Shown: positions 20,701 through 30,586, numbered from the stretch's first letter. The stretch is DNA of 64,000 nucleotides from Aureobasidium sp. EXF-3400 (GCA_024195585.1 SWBL01000013.1:186001-250000); one strand, 5' to 3'. Notes: generated by a model not told the origin, from the sequence alone. Translations and numbers: made by a program.

Positions 20701-22554
20701 CTCCTTCTCCTTATCCTTCTCCTTCTCCTTCTCCTTCTCCTTGACTTTAGCCTTCTCGGGTGCCTTTTCCTTCTCCTTTTCTGGTTCCTTTTCTTTCTCT
20801 TTATCCTTGATCTTTTCCTTCTCTTTCTTCTTCTCTTTCTCCGTGTCCTTCTCCTTCTTGTCTTCCTTCTCAACAGGCAGTCCAGCAACGGCGGGGAAAT
20901 TCTTCTTGAGCTTGAACTTGAGCTTGACAATCCTACGTGGTCGCTCCTTCTTCTGCACAGGGCGTTTGAGGCGCAGAGGCTCGTCTTCAGATGATACGTC
21001 TTCCTCTTCGTAATCGTGACCGAAAGTAGCGACACTGTCCAAGTCGGACAGAGAGCTGTCCGTATCAGAAAGGATGTGGGCGGGCTCTTCCTCTTCGTCT
21101 TCATTACGAGCGTTGTCTGGCAGCTTGAAGACGATGGTTATACCTTGGATGAGAATCTCACTTCCGTGGTGCAGCTTGACCAAAGAGCCTCTGTCGACAT
21201 GGGTGTCATCATGGAACACACCATTCCTACCATTAACAAGCATTTCCCAGTAGGCCTTCTGCAGATTGTACTCGATGCGGATGTGTTTGCGCGAGATATT
21301 CTTGAATGATTGACCGGCCTGGGGATGGATCGGAATGAAAGGACACTCGTATTCGAAGGGCTTGTCTTGTTGAGGCTGCCAGTCGAGCGAGAGGTCGTAC
21401 GGGTTGGTAAGAAGCGATGTAGGATCGACAGAGTGGGACGAGTTAGTCGAGCGAAACTGCTTGCGCTTGCGCCTTTTGGACTCTTCGTTCTCTTCGCTGT
21501 CGTATTCAATGTTAACACCAACAATGCCACCACTTTCGCTGACATTGCTGCGGGCAATATGGCGACCCTCATCGTCCATGTTCATTTCCGCATCTTGTTC
21601 CATTTGGACATCCCGGTTCAACTTCATCTTGTGTCTTCGACCTGCCTTTCGCTCAAACTTGGCAGCATTTAGATCACGACCCAATTCGACAGCATAGGTA
21701 TTAACATAGAAGTCGCCATCGGGAAACTGCAGCTTCGCAAAAGCTTGCATGGGATCGTTCTGAGCGTCTTGTACAGGAGCAGCCTCTTCGGCTTCGTATG
21801 AGGCAAGAGCAAGGTCGGCCGGGAAAAGAGAGTTCGTCGGCAGGTTCAGATCAGCGACTGCATTTTCAAGCTCGGAATAGTCTTTGATTGGTGTTTGCGG
21901 TTGAAGAGGTTGCGACTGATCTAGGGGATCCACAGGCTGGTCCAAGTGATCAGTAGGCTCGTGCAGTGGGAACGACTGTGGTAGGTCCGGATTGTCAAGC
22001 ACGGTTTGATCGGGCAAGTGCGGCTGTGTCTCTTGTGTCTGGGAGAGTGTTTGCTGCTCGGTCTGCGTCTGTGTCTGCAGGAGTGCTCCTGGCTCGGCTT
22101 GTTCGGGTTGGCCAGCCGTAGCCGAAGCCTCTTGTTGGTGTTCTGGTTCGTCTTCGAAGTCTTCGGGGAATAGCGATTGTGCTAGGGACATAGGCCTCGA
22201 TGGAGGCTTGGGGCGACTTTGCACAGGTTCGGGTAACGGTTGCGAAAGAGGATCTGATTGCGACTTTGAATCAAAGGTTTGAACGTCTGAGGCAGGTGGT
22301 ACTGCATGGTTGTTGTCTGGTCGGGGACTTTGTTGCGCAACTTCCCTGGCTGCTTGATTGTCGTCCTTGGAGGTTGGCGGCGGCGCAAAGCTTCGTTGTT
22401 GTTCGAGTTGGGTCGTTCCTTCGTCCAGCTTGTCCAAGTCGGTATCCAGTTCGGGCCATGGCGAGTTCAGGGGAGAGGGCGAGGGTGCTTGGGGAGTTTC
22501 GTAGTCATGAGGCGCAAAGGCAGCATGCCCGAGACTCGTTGCTTCCACTTCCAT
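17740..22554 (-). CDS. FHA-forkhead transcription factor, Fhl1-like
   Basis: 1604 aa in a single exon. An FHA domain begins near residue 270 (FAKLQFPDGDFYVNTYAVELGR), is interrupted by about 110 low-complexity residues, and resumes at ISRKHIRIEYNLQKAYWEML near 420 through ITIVFKLP near 480. A split FHA like this, followed much later by a winged helix, is the layout of yeast Fhl1, which works with Ifh1 on ribosomal-protein genes. A Lys/Glu-rich block of about 70 residues lies near 558-628. The forkhead domain spans about 908-990 (YVVLIHEALSKAPTGVMDL, SVRHNLISSEAF, GKGRLWKINP). The last 600 residues are Pro/Gln-rich and disordered, and end in a short basic KKQK stretch. It acts in the nucleus. 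The alternative is a Fkh1/2-type cell-cycle factor, but the spacing favours Fhl1. Confidence 0.9.
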   Translation of the reverse strand: MEVEATSLGHAAFAPHDYETPQAPSPSPLNSPWPELDTDLDKLDEGTTQLEQQRSFAPPPTSKDDNQAAREVAQQSPRPDNNHAVPPASDVQTFDSKSQSDPLSQPLPEPVQSRPKPPSRPMSLAQSLFPEDFEDEPEHQQEASATAGQPEQAEPGALLQTQTQTEQQTLSQTQETQPHLPDQTVLDNPDLPQSFPLHEPTDHLDQPVDPLDQSQPLQPQTPIKDYSELENAVADLNLPTNSLFPADLALASYEAEEAAPVQDAQNDPMQAFAKLQFPDGDFYVNTYAVELGRDLNAAKFERKAGRRHKMKLNRDVQMEQDAEMNMDDEGRHIARSNVSESGGIVGVNIEYDSEENEESKRRKRKQFRSTNSSHSVDPTSLLTNPYDLSLDWQPQQDKPFEYECPFIPIHPQAGQSFKNISRKHIRIEYNLQKAYWEMLVNGRNGVFHDDTHVDRGSLVKLHHGSEILIQGITIVFKLPDNARNEDEEEEPAHILSDTDSSLSDLDSVATFGHDYEEEDVSSEDEPLRLKRPVQKKERPRRIVKLKFKLKKNFPAVAGLPVEKEDKKEKDTEKEKKKEKEKIKDKEKEKEPEKEKEKAPEKAKVKEKEKEKEKDKEKEKEKEKEKERRPSKSGKQSIKTDKPPRAEKAEKMPRTPKVDKVDKPVQKVPLPQKTETSDKTEKPKDIQPAEKTIVTPKQPEVVPPVFEERRESAVTTTEMPPPSQPVDIKPSIEPDSYEALQALQVTPSQTPPAIPTDLPPGSILAGLAPEEIPQKRKGPGRPPKNGVMSKRDEAIIKRKTKELQKLGKVVPPLAELLALARAEGGSTTKKDSKPEDGREGEHLSQSVEIDPALMAIQEHNNATPSVEVKTEGGLLVAQPTPDKDANKPKRIVKSPSPQKPESEYTEEELKKPTQTYVVLIHEALSKAPTGVMDLQQIYDAMQKMYPWFKYRSTTHGWQSSVRHNLISSEAFEEAGKIGKGRLWKINPNVSIDKEKKRKAPTPPPDNRQSQQQQYPYYPNNQYPYGHPAAPAYGAYARPSPYGTPYGPPTVQNVARPPVPTTQQKPGTYYSPYASTTPGTAAAGSPYGPPSRAPYAPYPQPPRPPGNAYGQPPQPSQAQPGQPQAPGQQGQPQQPQSQPGQAPHPPPGQPYQPGVGQAPGPPGTQPQYAGQGQPQPPRPVMAPAPGQAPPPAHNQSGITSEKMIDNIMDYHKKYLSNFQGPEQDKHRAIFRKATNRHIRRDQEHGPFESEEEEKLYKAIQNIITSTQAETASAAPAQPQINGPGPVQGGPPQGQVQPGAPQTALGPASQPQGAPSQPPQQSMPGSQPMMGQRPNTGPHPVQQGSSSEQALAEALKTAMPGAQPFRQGPPIAPYHQGPPTHQGIAPRPGPYAQPQPAQQQRMPPPAGQQQTPHARPNLAPTPSVPQVQAPRPTFTQPSQPLSTATTQVAQAQTSTPVASNPVAPAPAQPTQPSPAPASSQSTQQAPATAQQPPAPPAATQTAPVSQPVPQPIPASTSSQMPTPAPAAQQQTPAPVYSTTTPASVAPQAQAAPVQSSSIAPAATPTPAPVAPTPPADPNAHGGLKRPIEIDDDGDHEVKKQKTDEQQA
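20670..20870 (-). repeat. Lys/Glu low-complexity block in forkhead gene
   Basis: A purine-rich run on the coding strand made of AAG/GAG/GAC codons encodes KEKEKEKDKEKEK-type sequence. On the opposite strand it opens long spurious Ser/Phe-rich frames. It is likely a charged single helix or disordered linker and a site of replication slippage. Confidence 0.75.
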
Positions 22555-23580
22555 GACCGTCGGCGGCGTGATAACATGTCTCTAGGGCTTTGTGATTCCG
22601 CGCATTCACTATGACTGACGCTGGCGCATGCGTCTACTGTGCGCAACTGATTCCGACCGAGTAATCTGTATAGAAGATCGACTTTTCTTTCGCGATCCAA
22701 ACTCTGACCGTCTGGAACACGCTGTCAAGCCCTCTGCCCTCTCTGAACCCGCGGGCCAAGAAGATCAATTGCCAGGCGGTGAAGAATCATGGACCCGCTG
22801 CGGGATCTAACTTCACTCCCGCTTTTACCTTCTCAAACCGTGACATGTCTAGGTACCTATTTGCTTGTGTCTTTTGCCTTTTCACACCAGCCGGTTGTTA
22901 TTGGCAAACAAGACTTGTCTTGAATGAATGATCTATCTCTTTACTGTCATTATCTAGTTGTATATCTTTCTGATGAGCTCTATATCGGTTTATGTTTGTT
23001 CGTTGATCACTGATGTAAAGTTACATGAGTGAATTCAACGCCAAGCTTAGATCGGTCCATCGTGGTGTGCTTCCGATTGGCTGTTTAGCATCTATGGCCT
23101 TTTTACTTTGCTCGAGGTAATCAATATTTTGAATGTCGATTGTTTCCTCGCGCCTAATGCCGTACAGCCTAAACAAAGCTCTGCTTTCAGATCTGGATCT
23201 AAAGAGCTCAAGTTTAGAATATATCTGTCTTCGATTTGTATCCCCAGCTGGGTGGGCTGAAGTCCTAGTTGTCAGACGTCCAAGTTGACGAATGGTCTCC
23301 AGAAAACAAGAAGACCAGTTTAGAATGCAACTGATTGCTCCCACCTGAAATTTAGCGTATCGCATGTAGTCTGGCAGAGTGTGACTTGATAAATGAGATA
23401 TGTTTTCAAGCATAGCTAACTTGTTGACTTGCTTGGAAGCATTTTGCAACTAGATGGTAGTTCAGACAGGGTCGTCCAAGTAGCAATGCCGAGCCGAGGC
23501 TATCCCGTTCTGTATTTGAATCTTGATCTCTCATAATTGAGGCTACACTTGTCTACAACTATACTCAATCCTTGTTTCAA
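22555..23580. other. Divergent intergenic region
   Basis: About 1 kb between the forkhead gene (minus) and the oxygenase gene (plus). A minus-strand frame of 130 codons from an ATG at 23413 to 23021 has balanced composition and an internal intron-like GTGGGA...CTGACAACTAG stretch, but no domain was recognised; it might be a small lineage-specific gene (low confidence). Confidence 0.3.
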
Positions 23581-24345
23581 ATGCCTCCAAAGTCAAAAGC
23601 AAAGGCTACAAAACCTTCTGCTGCACCTGCAGCAAAACAAACACCCATCGCCCGTCCGGATTGGCCAGCCCTTGTACCTGTATCTCCAGCTTCAGATCTT
23701 GCGTGCTCAACTCTGTTACCCGCTCAGATATTGACAATACCTCGCCTCTTCACTGCATCATTGAGTGCCAAATACGTCTCATTCTTACGATCTCTGCCAC
23801 TTGTCACAACTCCTGGACGTCCAAAACGCGGCGATGCTGTGCGCGTCAACGATCGATACCAAATTGACGATCCAGATTTCGCACGCCATCTGTGGGAACA
23901 GACTGCACTTAAAGAATTGGTTACGGCAGGTGAAATTGATGGAGAGTCAATCGACGACAAGCAACGTCAAGAATTATTCGGCGGCGAAATTCTAGGTCTC
24001 AATCCGAACATCAGAATCTACAGATACTCGGAAGGACAATTTTTCGATCAGCATTATGACGACTCTAACAACTTGATGTTTACCAAGGAAGATGGTATCA
24101 ACGTTCCGGCAAAGACGACATGGACATTGTTGTTATATTTGACGACGTGCGGAGGAGGTGAAACTGTCTTCTATCCTGATCCGCCATCCAGAAAGGCAGC
24201 TCCTCCACCACCAGTTGAGGCAAGCCCAGAAGTAGGCCTCGCGTTGTTGCATCGCCACGGCAAAGAGTGCATGGTTCATGAAGGGCGTGAAGTGACCAAA
24301 GGCGAAAAATGGATCATCAGAAGCGACTTGTGTGTCAAGCGATGA
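23581..24345 (+). CDS. Prolyl-4-hydroxylase-like 2OG-Fe(II) oxygenase
   Basis: 254 aa, single exon; the ATG at 23581 is the first in frame. After a basic, Ala/Pro-rich start (MPPKSKAKATK) the core is a P4Hc-type double-stranded beta-helix: GLNPNIRIYRYSEGQFF, then the iron-binding HxD in QHYDDS near residues 157-161, TTWTLLLYLT and GGETVFYPDP, and the second iron His with the 2-oxoglutarate-binding basic residue in MVHEGREVTKGEKW. Such enzymes hydroxylate Pro or other residues using iron, oxygen and 2-oxoglutarate. No signal peptide is present, so the enzyme should be cytosolic or nuclear; collagen-type substrates are unlikely. The basic N-terminus could be a nuclear signal. The target is unknown. 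Confidence 0.88.
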   Translation: MPPKSKAKATKPSAAPAAKQTPIARPDWPALVPVSPASDLACSTLLPAQILTIPRLFTASLSAKYVSFLRSLPLVTTPGRPKRGDAVRVNDRYQIDDPDFARHLWEQTALKELVTAGEIDGESIDDKQRQELFGGEILGLNPNIRIYRYSEGQFFDQHYDDSNNLMFTKEDGINVPAKTTWTLLLYLTTCGGGETVFYPDPPSRKAAPPPPVEASPEVGLALLHRHGKECMVHEGREVTKGEKWIIRSDLCVKR

Positions 24346-24875
24346 GGTCGTCGCTTGCCTTTGCACAGATTTTGAATCCTGTTGTTGAGATTGAGCTGGC
24401 CGCAGGTTAGCGGAGAAAAAGTTATTTGCGAAGGTACAGACAGAGGAAAGAGCTTGCTCAACCACTCGGATCCAATCACGAGCTTATACCGAAGCTTTCG
24501 AACACTCGCAACACTTGGAAATGGAAACAGATACCTTTCAAAATTGTCAGAGTGCTTGCAGACATGGTGCTACGAGGGCAACAAGTATCCACTATCACAC
24601 GCATGGGACAGCTATATCGGAGTTCTGCGTCAAAGCCACGCAGCACACGAACAATACCACTGTCGCATCCCCTCCGATAAAATCCCCTGAAACCACCTGG
24701 ATCACGAAAACAAGAAAAAACACAACCAATACAAACCATGACAGAAGCAAGGCGTGGATGTGGTGCAGTCTGCATGTCTACATGTTCGCAGACAAAGCTT
24801 CCGCCACCAACCCATATATACTTTAAAAAAAGGACCCCTGTCGTAGGCACCCCCACTCAGCTCGGTCAAGTACAG

Positions 24876-24961
24876 CATCCTAGATGGTACAGTGGGTAAA
24901 GTTTGCGCCACATAATTGAAGGGCTGAAAGCTCGCGAGTTCGAGCCGCGACGTCGTGGATG
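24876..24961 (+). tRNA. Degenerate tRNA-like sequence
   Basis: Has an A-box-like TGGTACAGTGG and a B-box-like GAGTTCGAGCC at tRNA-like spacing, closed by a 5-bp CATCC/GGATG stem. The T-arm and acceptor stems do not fold cleanly and no anticodon loop with a proper T33 could be set. More likely a tRNA pseudogene or tRNA-derived repeat than a working tRNA. It resembles the sequence at 35041-35130. Confidence 0.3.
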
Positions 24962-25155
24962 GCTACCACGCTTCACTTTCCTTCCCCAAAGCGCGGCACC
25001 TTTGGTTTTGCTCCTCGTCCACAGCTTTTGCTGATTCTTCTTACCTGACAGCTCTTCTTTTTCTTTGTTAATTCAGAAGTACCTCTGGTTCTTGTATTGG
25101 ATTATATATGGTTACACAATAGGCCATGAAGAGTCTGAACCACCACAATTAGATG

Positions 25156-25282
25156 TCTATCAAAATGCACGATATCATATGAAATTAAGCGTCGTCCACT
25201 GAAAGCCCAATAGAGATTTTCTTTTCCTTTGGCTCTCTGTGGACACATTTCTAGTTAGTAAACCATGGTGCATTTTGATAGA
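25156..25282. repeat. 127-bp segment with 15-bp perfect inverted ends
   Basis: TCTATCAAAATGCAC at 25156-25170 and its exact reverse complement at 25268-25282 bound about 97 bp of unique sequence. This could be a miniature transposon relic or a hairpin-forming RNA. No flanking target duplication is obvious. Confidence 0.45.
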
Positions 25283-25977
25283 TACCTGAAACAAGGAGTT
25301 GCGTCTAGCAGAGTGTAAAACTGGATGGGCAGAACAATGTACCTCTCATATTCATAACACCTGGAGGAGTCATCTATAGAAATGCATGATAGATTCTTGA
25401 AATCGGGGAGGTACAGAGAGCGATCGGACGGGCAACCAGGAAGAGTGTCAGCTTGCGCGTAACACCTCGGCTAGTGACCAAACCTCTTGCTCTCAGATTC
25501 ATATCTTCTCTAACTTCTTGTCTTATTCATGGTATTCTCAAAAGTTGATGTTTCTGTTTGATGTGCTTCTCCTATCCCGACGTCTTTCAAATTTATTTCA
25601 GTATCTTGGTCCAATACATAGAAACTTCTGGCCAGACCCGGACTGAACATATGTTTTTAAACAACTTGTTTGTCGGTCTGAGGTGATTAGTCGCTACCGC
25701 AAGCCTATATCCACAATCTCATCGAAGCGAAGAGAGTCTAGCAAAATCTTCGAGCAACAAGCAGGATGCAAGCTATGCGACAACGTCGTATACATTGAGA
25801 GATCGTAACGTGCGATTAACACCATAAAGAGAGGAACAGAAGGGCAAGTAAAGTCTGCTTGAGCAATAGTCATTTCTATGCATACCGTCGTAATTATATC
25901 TGATCTGCTACCAAGACTCCCTTTTTGTACGCCGTATCTTTGCAAAGAATTTGCTAGCAATTGCCAAGTCCCTCCCA

Positions 25978-28900
25978 TCAAGCATGTGTATCGTCCATGT
26001 ATGTGTCATCCTCAGAGTCAGTGTCTTCCTTGACCTTTTTCTTGACCGGAGCGGCATCCATATCCTCGTCGTCTGTACCATCCTCCTTGTGCTCCAAAGC
26101 TCCTGCAGAAGCCTCATCCTCAAGGACAGCCACATCTCTTCCTCCAAGGATAGCCTCAAAACCTTCCTCACTCTGGTGAATGACGTCCTCGATTGTGCCT
26201 CTCAAGCTGCGCTCCCATTTGGGCATCATGATTTCGTCAACGCGGACGTTGCTCAAAACCTGAAGATAATCTCTACGCATTCCAACGAAAACCTGATCAG
26301 TGCGGTTGGCCATGTGCTCTTCGACATCCTTAACGAGTTCCGTAATCATGTTGCGAACGACTTGAGTGGCTCTTTGAAACATGGTGTCCTTCTGAGCGGT
26401 AACATGGTTGGTCATGTGGGTCTTCATTCTATTGTATTGACCCGGTCCAGCTTCTGCCGTGCAGATGTTATAAACAATGAGCATGGCGTTGCACACATTC
26501 GGAGTGAATTCACGGTTGATGTCGCGCTAGCGCTCGTTGATCAGCTCAGTCGTCTTGCTGCCAAGGTCATTAAACACGGCTTCATAGTTCGAGAGCTGCT
26601 GTGAGAGCAGACCAAGGCGTGGGTTGCCTCCATGAGAGAAGGAATGGACTTTAATGGCTTTGTGGAAAGCGCGCAGGTCATTGGAGAATCCCTTGGCACA
26701 CGCCTTAAGAATATGCGGGAGACGACGCTAGAAAGCCTTCTCCCATCCGTTTGCCAAATGCTTGTAAATTGGCTCAGTACTATTATTGGTCAGCGAATGT
26801 TGGTTCTGTTGGAAATAACCTAATCTTACAGCTAAGCATTAAAGTCAGAGAGACCGCCTAATCCTGTAAAGACACCTTAACGACGGACAACCGCCTTATA
26901 CGTGGCCCAGTACAGACCACCCTGACTTCTGTGCGCACCCCATCCTTAGGATGTTGGCAATGCAGCATTAGCAGCAGCGTTAATAGCAGTTCCATAGTTC
27001 TCAAAGATGTTCTCGTTCAGTGTTTCCTTAATCTCTGTCAGGGTGTCTTGAACGTCCTTCTCCAAGTCCTGTTACTCACTGTTAGCTGTGGCTAACTTTG
27101 TACGTCGGCTGTCTGCGTACTTTTTCAAGATCTTTCAGCTTTCGGGCAAGGAATCTCTGTTCGGCATCTTTCTGCTAGTCCGTCTTCTTTACGCCGGAAC
27201 CATCGTTAGAAGACCACAGCGCCAGCGACGTGCAAAGTTGACTCAGCAAGGTGAGAAAGCGACGAGACTTTATGGATCGGACTTTCTCTATAAGTCTCTT
27301 GCAGTGCAATTTGAGAGCAGGGATCTGGAATAGTCAGCTTTGGAACAGGCGCGTGGAGTTTATCACACGAGGAAGGGCAGGTGTTCTCACCTCAGTTTGC
27401 TCGACGTCAGTGAAACCACGAACAGCGTTGTCTTTAACAAGCCGACCAGACAACTTCTGGTATGCTCGACTTGACACGCAGTACACGGGCAGATCTTTAG
27501 CGACTTTTTCGTAGTCGCGGAGATCTTCTTCAGGATTGAATGTATCTGGGTCTTCGTCGGCGGCAGTTTCTTGGTCCAACTGCATGACAAATCAGTCTTG
27601 TACGATGGGTTGTTGCACTAAGACAACTCACTTCTTTGATGCCGGCAGCAAAGTCGACCTGAATAGCAGACTTGGAATACTGATTGCGCGCGTCGATGCA
27701 GATCCGACTTCTGTTGTCTTCGATGTTTCGAGCTTCGACTTTCAACTCCTTGATCTTGTTGTTTAGATCCGTAACCTCTGCTTCGATTTCGCTACGTCTA
27801 CGACGGGCTTCCTTCTTCTGGGTTTTCAGCTCTTATATCTTAGTCTCGATGTCTTCGGCTGTCAGTGGCGAACCACGGTCTGAAGCCTGTGACTCGTTGT
27901 CGGAATTGTCGCTACTCTTGTCCTCGTCCTCACTGTCAGATTCTGAGGAAGATCGCTTGCGTTTCTTTGTCTTAGCGGCTAGAGCGTATACGGTCTTGCC
28001 ATCGTCCAGCTTCTCTTAAAGAGCTTCCCATTTCTCGATTTCGTCATCACAGTTATCCATGGTTTCCCTTAGCGAAGATTTCTGATCTCTAAGCTTACTA
28101 GACTCTTTCTCTACCGCTCTACGTCTGCGTTCGATCGATGTGAGCTGTTCCTTAAGCTCTTTAAACTCATCTCCAAGACCCAAGCTATCGGCGGCCTCTG
28201 TATTCGAAATGTCATCTACCAGAGAATTAGTTGTGCGCATGTAGAAGAAGGATGTACCGCTCACCGGTCTTACTACAAATGAAAGTTATAGCAGAATAGG
28301 TTCCGTCAAACTTCAGCTGTCGTCTAAAGGCGGAGCCGAGGAGATTTTTGGCTGCTTTGTCGTCGACAGCACGGTTGATTGGCGATACAATCCAAAGGCC
28401 TATACACTGCTTCATGTATCCTTCGGCCACGGCAGCACGAGCAGCATTGGAGTCTGCAACACCCGGAAGATCGACCAGAACGGCACTAGTAGAAAGAGCA
28501 TCAGCCTTGACATACAAACGGATCACCTTAATCAGAGGCCAGAATTCTTGTTCTCGCTTCCTTGTCTTCTTTTTCTTCCTGTCTTTTTCGCCGGTGCCCT
28601 TAGAGATGTCTTCATCTTCATCTTCATCATCTAAGTCCTTAGTCAACTCCGGCTTCTCCTTAGAGTCAACATAGTGCTAAAGGCTCTTGTAGAATGTGTC
28701 GCAGTAACGGTCCTTAATGTACTTGGTAGTACCAAGGAGACCCCGAACAGAGTGATCGGCCATGAGTTTCTCGATCGAACTTGTAACTAGATCATCTCTC
28801 GTGAGCCGCCAGTACACGGCACGAATCTTTGCATAAGCAATGCCGGCTTGTGAGTCTGGGTTGCTGACCTCCCTAGAAATGTTGCCGCTACCATCAATAA

Positions 28901-29739
28901 TTTCCTCGAAAAGGACTCGAAGCTCTTTCTCCCATTCTGCAGGCTTAATGAATTTAATCTCGGCACGGTATTTGCTACTTTCGTCCTCGCTGGGATTCTA
29001 GGACATCTCTGTTACTACTGCTATACAAGCTCGCATGCAGTTGGTGGGAACTAGGCGCTCCTCGTCTAAGATAGCATTGATGACCGAAGACTTTCCAGCT
29101 CTAGTGTTGCTAACGACGCCGATGACGGTTCGAGCGCCTATAGCTTCTTGTCTGACGACCTCGATCTGTTACAACCATTGTCTAATGTCCTTAGTCTCCT
29201 TGCCGGGGTCGAGTGCTTAGACCAGTCGATCGAGCATCTGCACGCCGTGCTTTACGCCAGCTTCTAGTTTCTCGGCCGATTCTTCTTTAGACAAAGCTTG
29301 CAGATGAACGCTTGATTGAGCGTACTAAGGAGCGTCGTCATAGGCATCCTCTTTAGGAGGCACACTGTTTGTATTGCCCATCTCGAAGTCTTTAATAGGT
29401 TGCAAGGGCAAGGGTGCTAGCAGAGGAACCTCGGATTTGATCTCCTAAAGCCTCAGTAAGTTTGCTGATTTTTCAAAAAGGTCGAAATTGGACAGGTGAG
29501 GAGGGCGTTATGATGTTAAGTACGAGAAATGAAGCAGCTGCTCTGTGCCTTTCGAAAGACCACAAACAACACAAGTGAGACAATGAGAGACCACATCTTT
29601 GTAAAATTGTGTGATCACGCGTACGAACGCAACAAAGGTCCACACGGCACTAGATTGCAGATGAAAAGCAGACTTACTAAATGCGTGTTGTCCGGTTGAG
29701 TGGTAGCTAGGCCGTAGTGGTTGCCGTTTGGCTGGCCAT
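25978..29739 (-). pseudogene. Dynamin-like/SLIP-GC-type GTPase gene with 14 in-frame stops
   Basis: Read from a likely ATG at 29739 to a TGA at 25978, the minus strand keeps one reading frame through several normal introns (for example GTGAGC...TGGTAG near 28262-28213 and GTGAGT...CATGCAG near 27634-27584). It encodes a large GTPase like nuclear GTPase SLIP-GC: a P-loop region ending AGKSSVINAILDEERLVPTN, then VLVDLPGVADSNAARAAV (G3), charged coiled coils and an acidic tail. Fourteen in-frame stops occur, at plus positions 29707, 29325, 29217, 29169, 28998, 28677, 28016, 27833, 27175, 26946, 26877, 26832, 26728 and 26527. All are TAG (8) or TAA (6), most where Gln fits. The P-loop reads SNTRAGKSS instead of GNTGAGKSS. 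No frameshift was found. It cannot make a full-length protein and looks damaged by RIP-type transitions. Confidence 0.85.
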
Positions 29740-29935
29740 GCTAAGCTGGGTTATGTGTTGTTCCGGAGGATAGACCGTGTGGTCTCGGCTGTAGAAGCTG
29801 GGCAGCTTGTGCATGAGTTGTCGGTGTGTATGGTTCGTGTTTGGGGTACAGAGGCGGAAGTGGTTCATTCTTCACTAGAGGAGAGCGTGAAGCTTGAGCA
29901 TACCAAGAAGGCGTGTGATGAACGGGGCTTTGGTG

Positions 29936-30586
29936 CTAAGCATTGGAGAGAGTCAAATCGCCCCGAGGAATGCCTCCGGCTGGTGTTGAAGGAGCCGGGA
30001 CTTGTTTTGCAAACGGGGATTGAGGGGTCGTCGTATATCCAGACATACCGGATAGCGAAAGTGCTGATGAAGCAGTAAATTGTGCAGAGTGGTCAGCACT
30101 CAGTCCTGATGATGCACTCGATTGTCTCGCAGCGGGTGTTGGTACACCTGTAGATGGAGCACCGAAGTGTCCATTCTCGGTTGACCCAGATGTGAACTGG
30201 GGGTTGAGAGGCGCTGAAGTGATTGCAGGAACTGTGGCACTCGTCGTGTTGTCTGGATCGACGCTGCGTGCGTAGAAAACAACCACTTTATCACCAAACT
30301 GATCCAGTTCCGAGACTTTGGCAGTGAGTGGTGGAATGGAGAAGCCCAGATGCAATGAGATGTCAGATGGCGCCTCTTCTCTAGAAAGGTACGAATCTCG
30401 GATCTTTCCCACACTAGTCTTGCCAGTGCATTTCACGAACATGAAGGACTCGCGAGACGCATCGGTTAGTGGCATAGGGATATCGTGCCATAGCACAGCG
30501 ACAAGAAAAGCTGTCGGCTTAGTCGCTAGATGTTCTAGGAGTTCGAATGCAACACCGATTGCTTGATGGTGAAGGCGTTGGTCCAT
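29936..30586 (-). CDS. Hypothetical protein with Ser/Thr/Pro-rich tail
   Basis: 216 aa, single exon from the ATG at 30586. The first 120 residues look folded (HHQAIGVAFELLEHLATKPTAF, VLWHDIPMPLTD, GDKVVVFYARSVDP); the remainder is low-complexity Ser/Thr/Ala/Pro. No known domain, signal peptide or membrane segment was recognised. It lies 197 bp upstream of the decayed GTPase on the same strand but carries no internal stop, so any mutation process that hit its neighbour seems to have spared it. The long frame, the clean start and the split between an ordered and a disordered part support a real gene. Confidence 0.5.
   Translation of the reverse strand: MDQRLHHQAIGVAFELLEHLATKPTAFLVAVLWHDIPMPLTDASRESFMFVKCTGKTSVGKIRDSYLSREEAPSDISLHLGFSIPPLTAKVSELDQFGDKVVVFYARSVDPDNTTSATVPAITSAPLNPQFTSGSTENGHFGAPSTGVPTPAARQSSASSGLSADHSAQFTASSALSLSGMSGYTTTPQSPFAKQVPAPSTPAGGIPRGDLTLSNA

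Larger units (their letters stand above)
24346..25977. other. Gene-poor region with tRNA-like and inverted-repeat sequences
   Basis: About 1.6 kb without a credible protein gene. It contains a degenerate tRNA-like sequence (24876-24961) and a 127-bp segment bounded by perfect 15-bp inverted repeats (25156-25282), both listed separately. The right half is AT-rich and leads into the decayed GTPase gene. Confidence 0.4.

Noticed and set aside
20415..21104. Arg/Lys- and Ser-rich frames overlapping the forkhead gene
   Set aside because: Other-frame and antisense readings of the Lys/Glu block; the forkhead frame carries the FHA and winged-helix domains.
25978..29739. Recoding of TAG/TAA as glutamine
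   Set aside because: All confident genes here use TAA/TAG/TGA as stops and CAG/CAA for Gln, and the same gene has other C-to-T type changes, including a damaged P-loop, so mutation explains it better.
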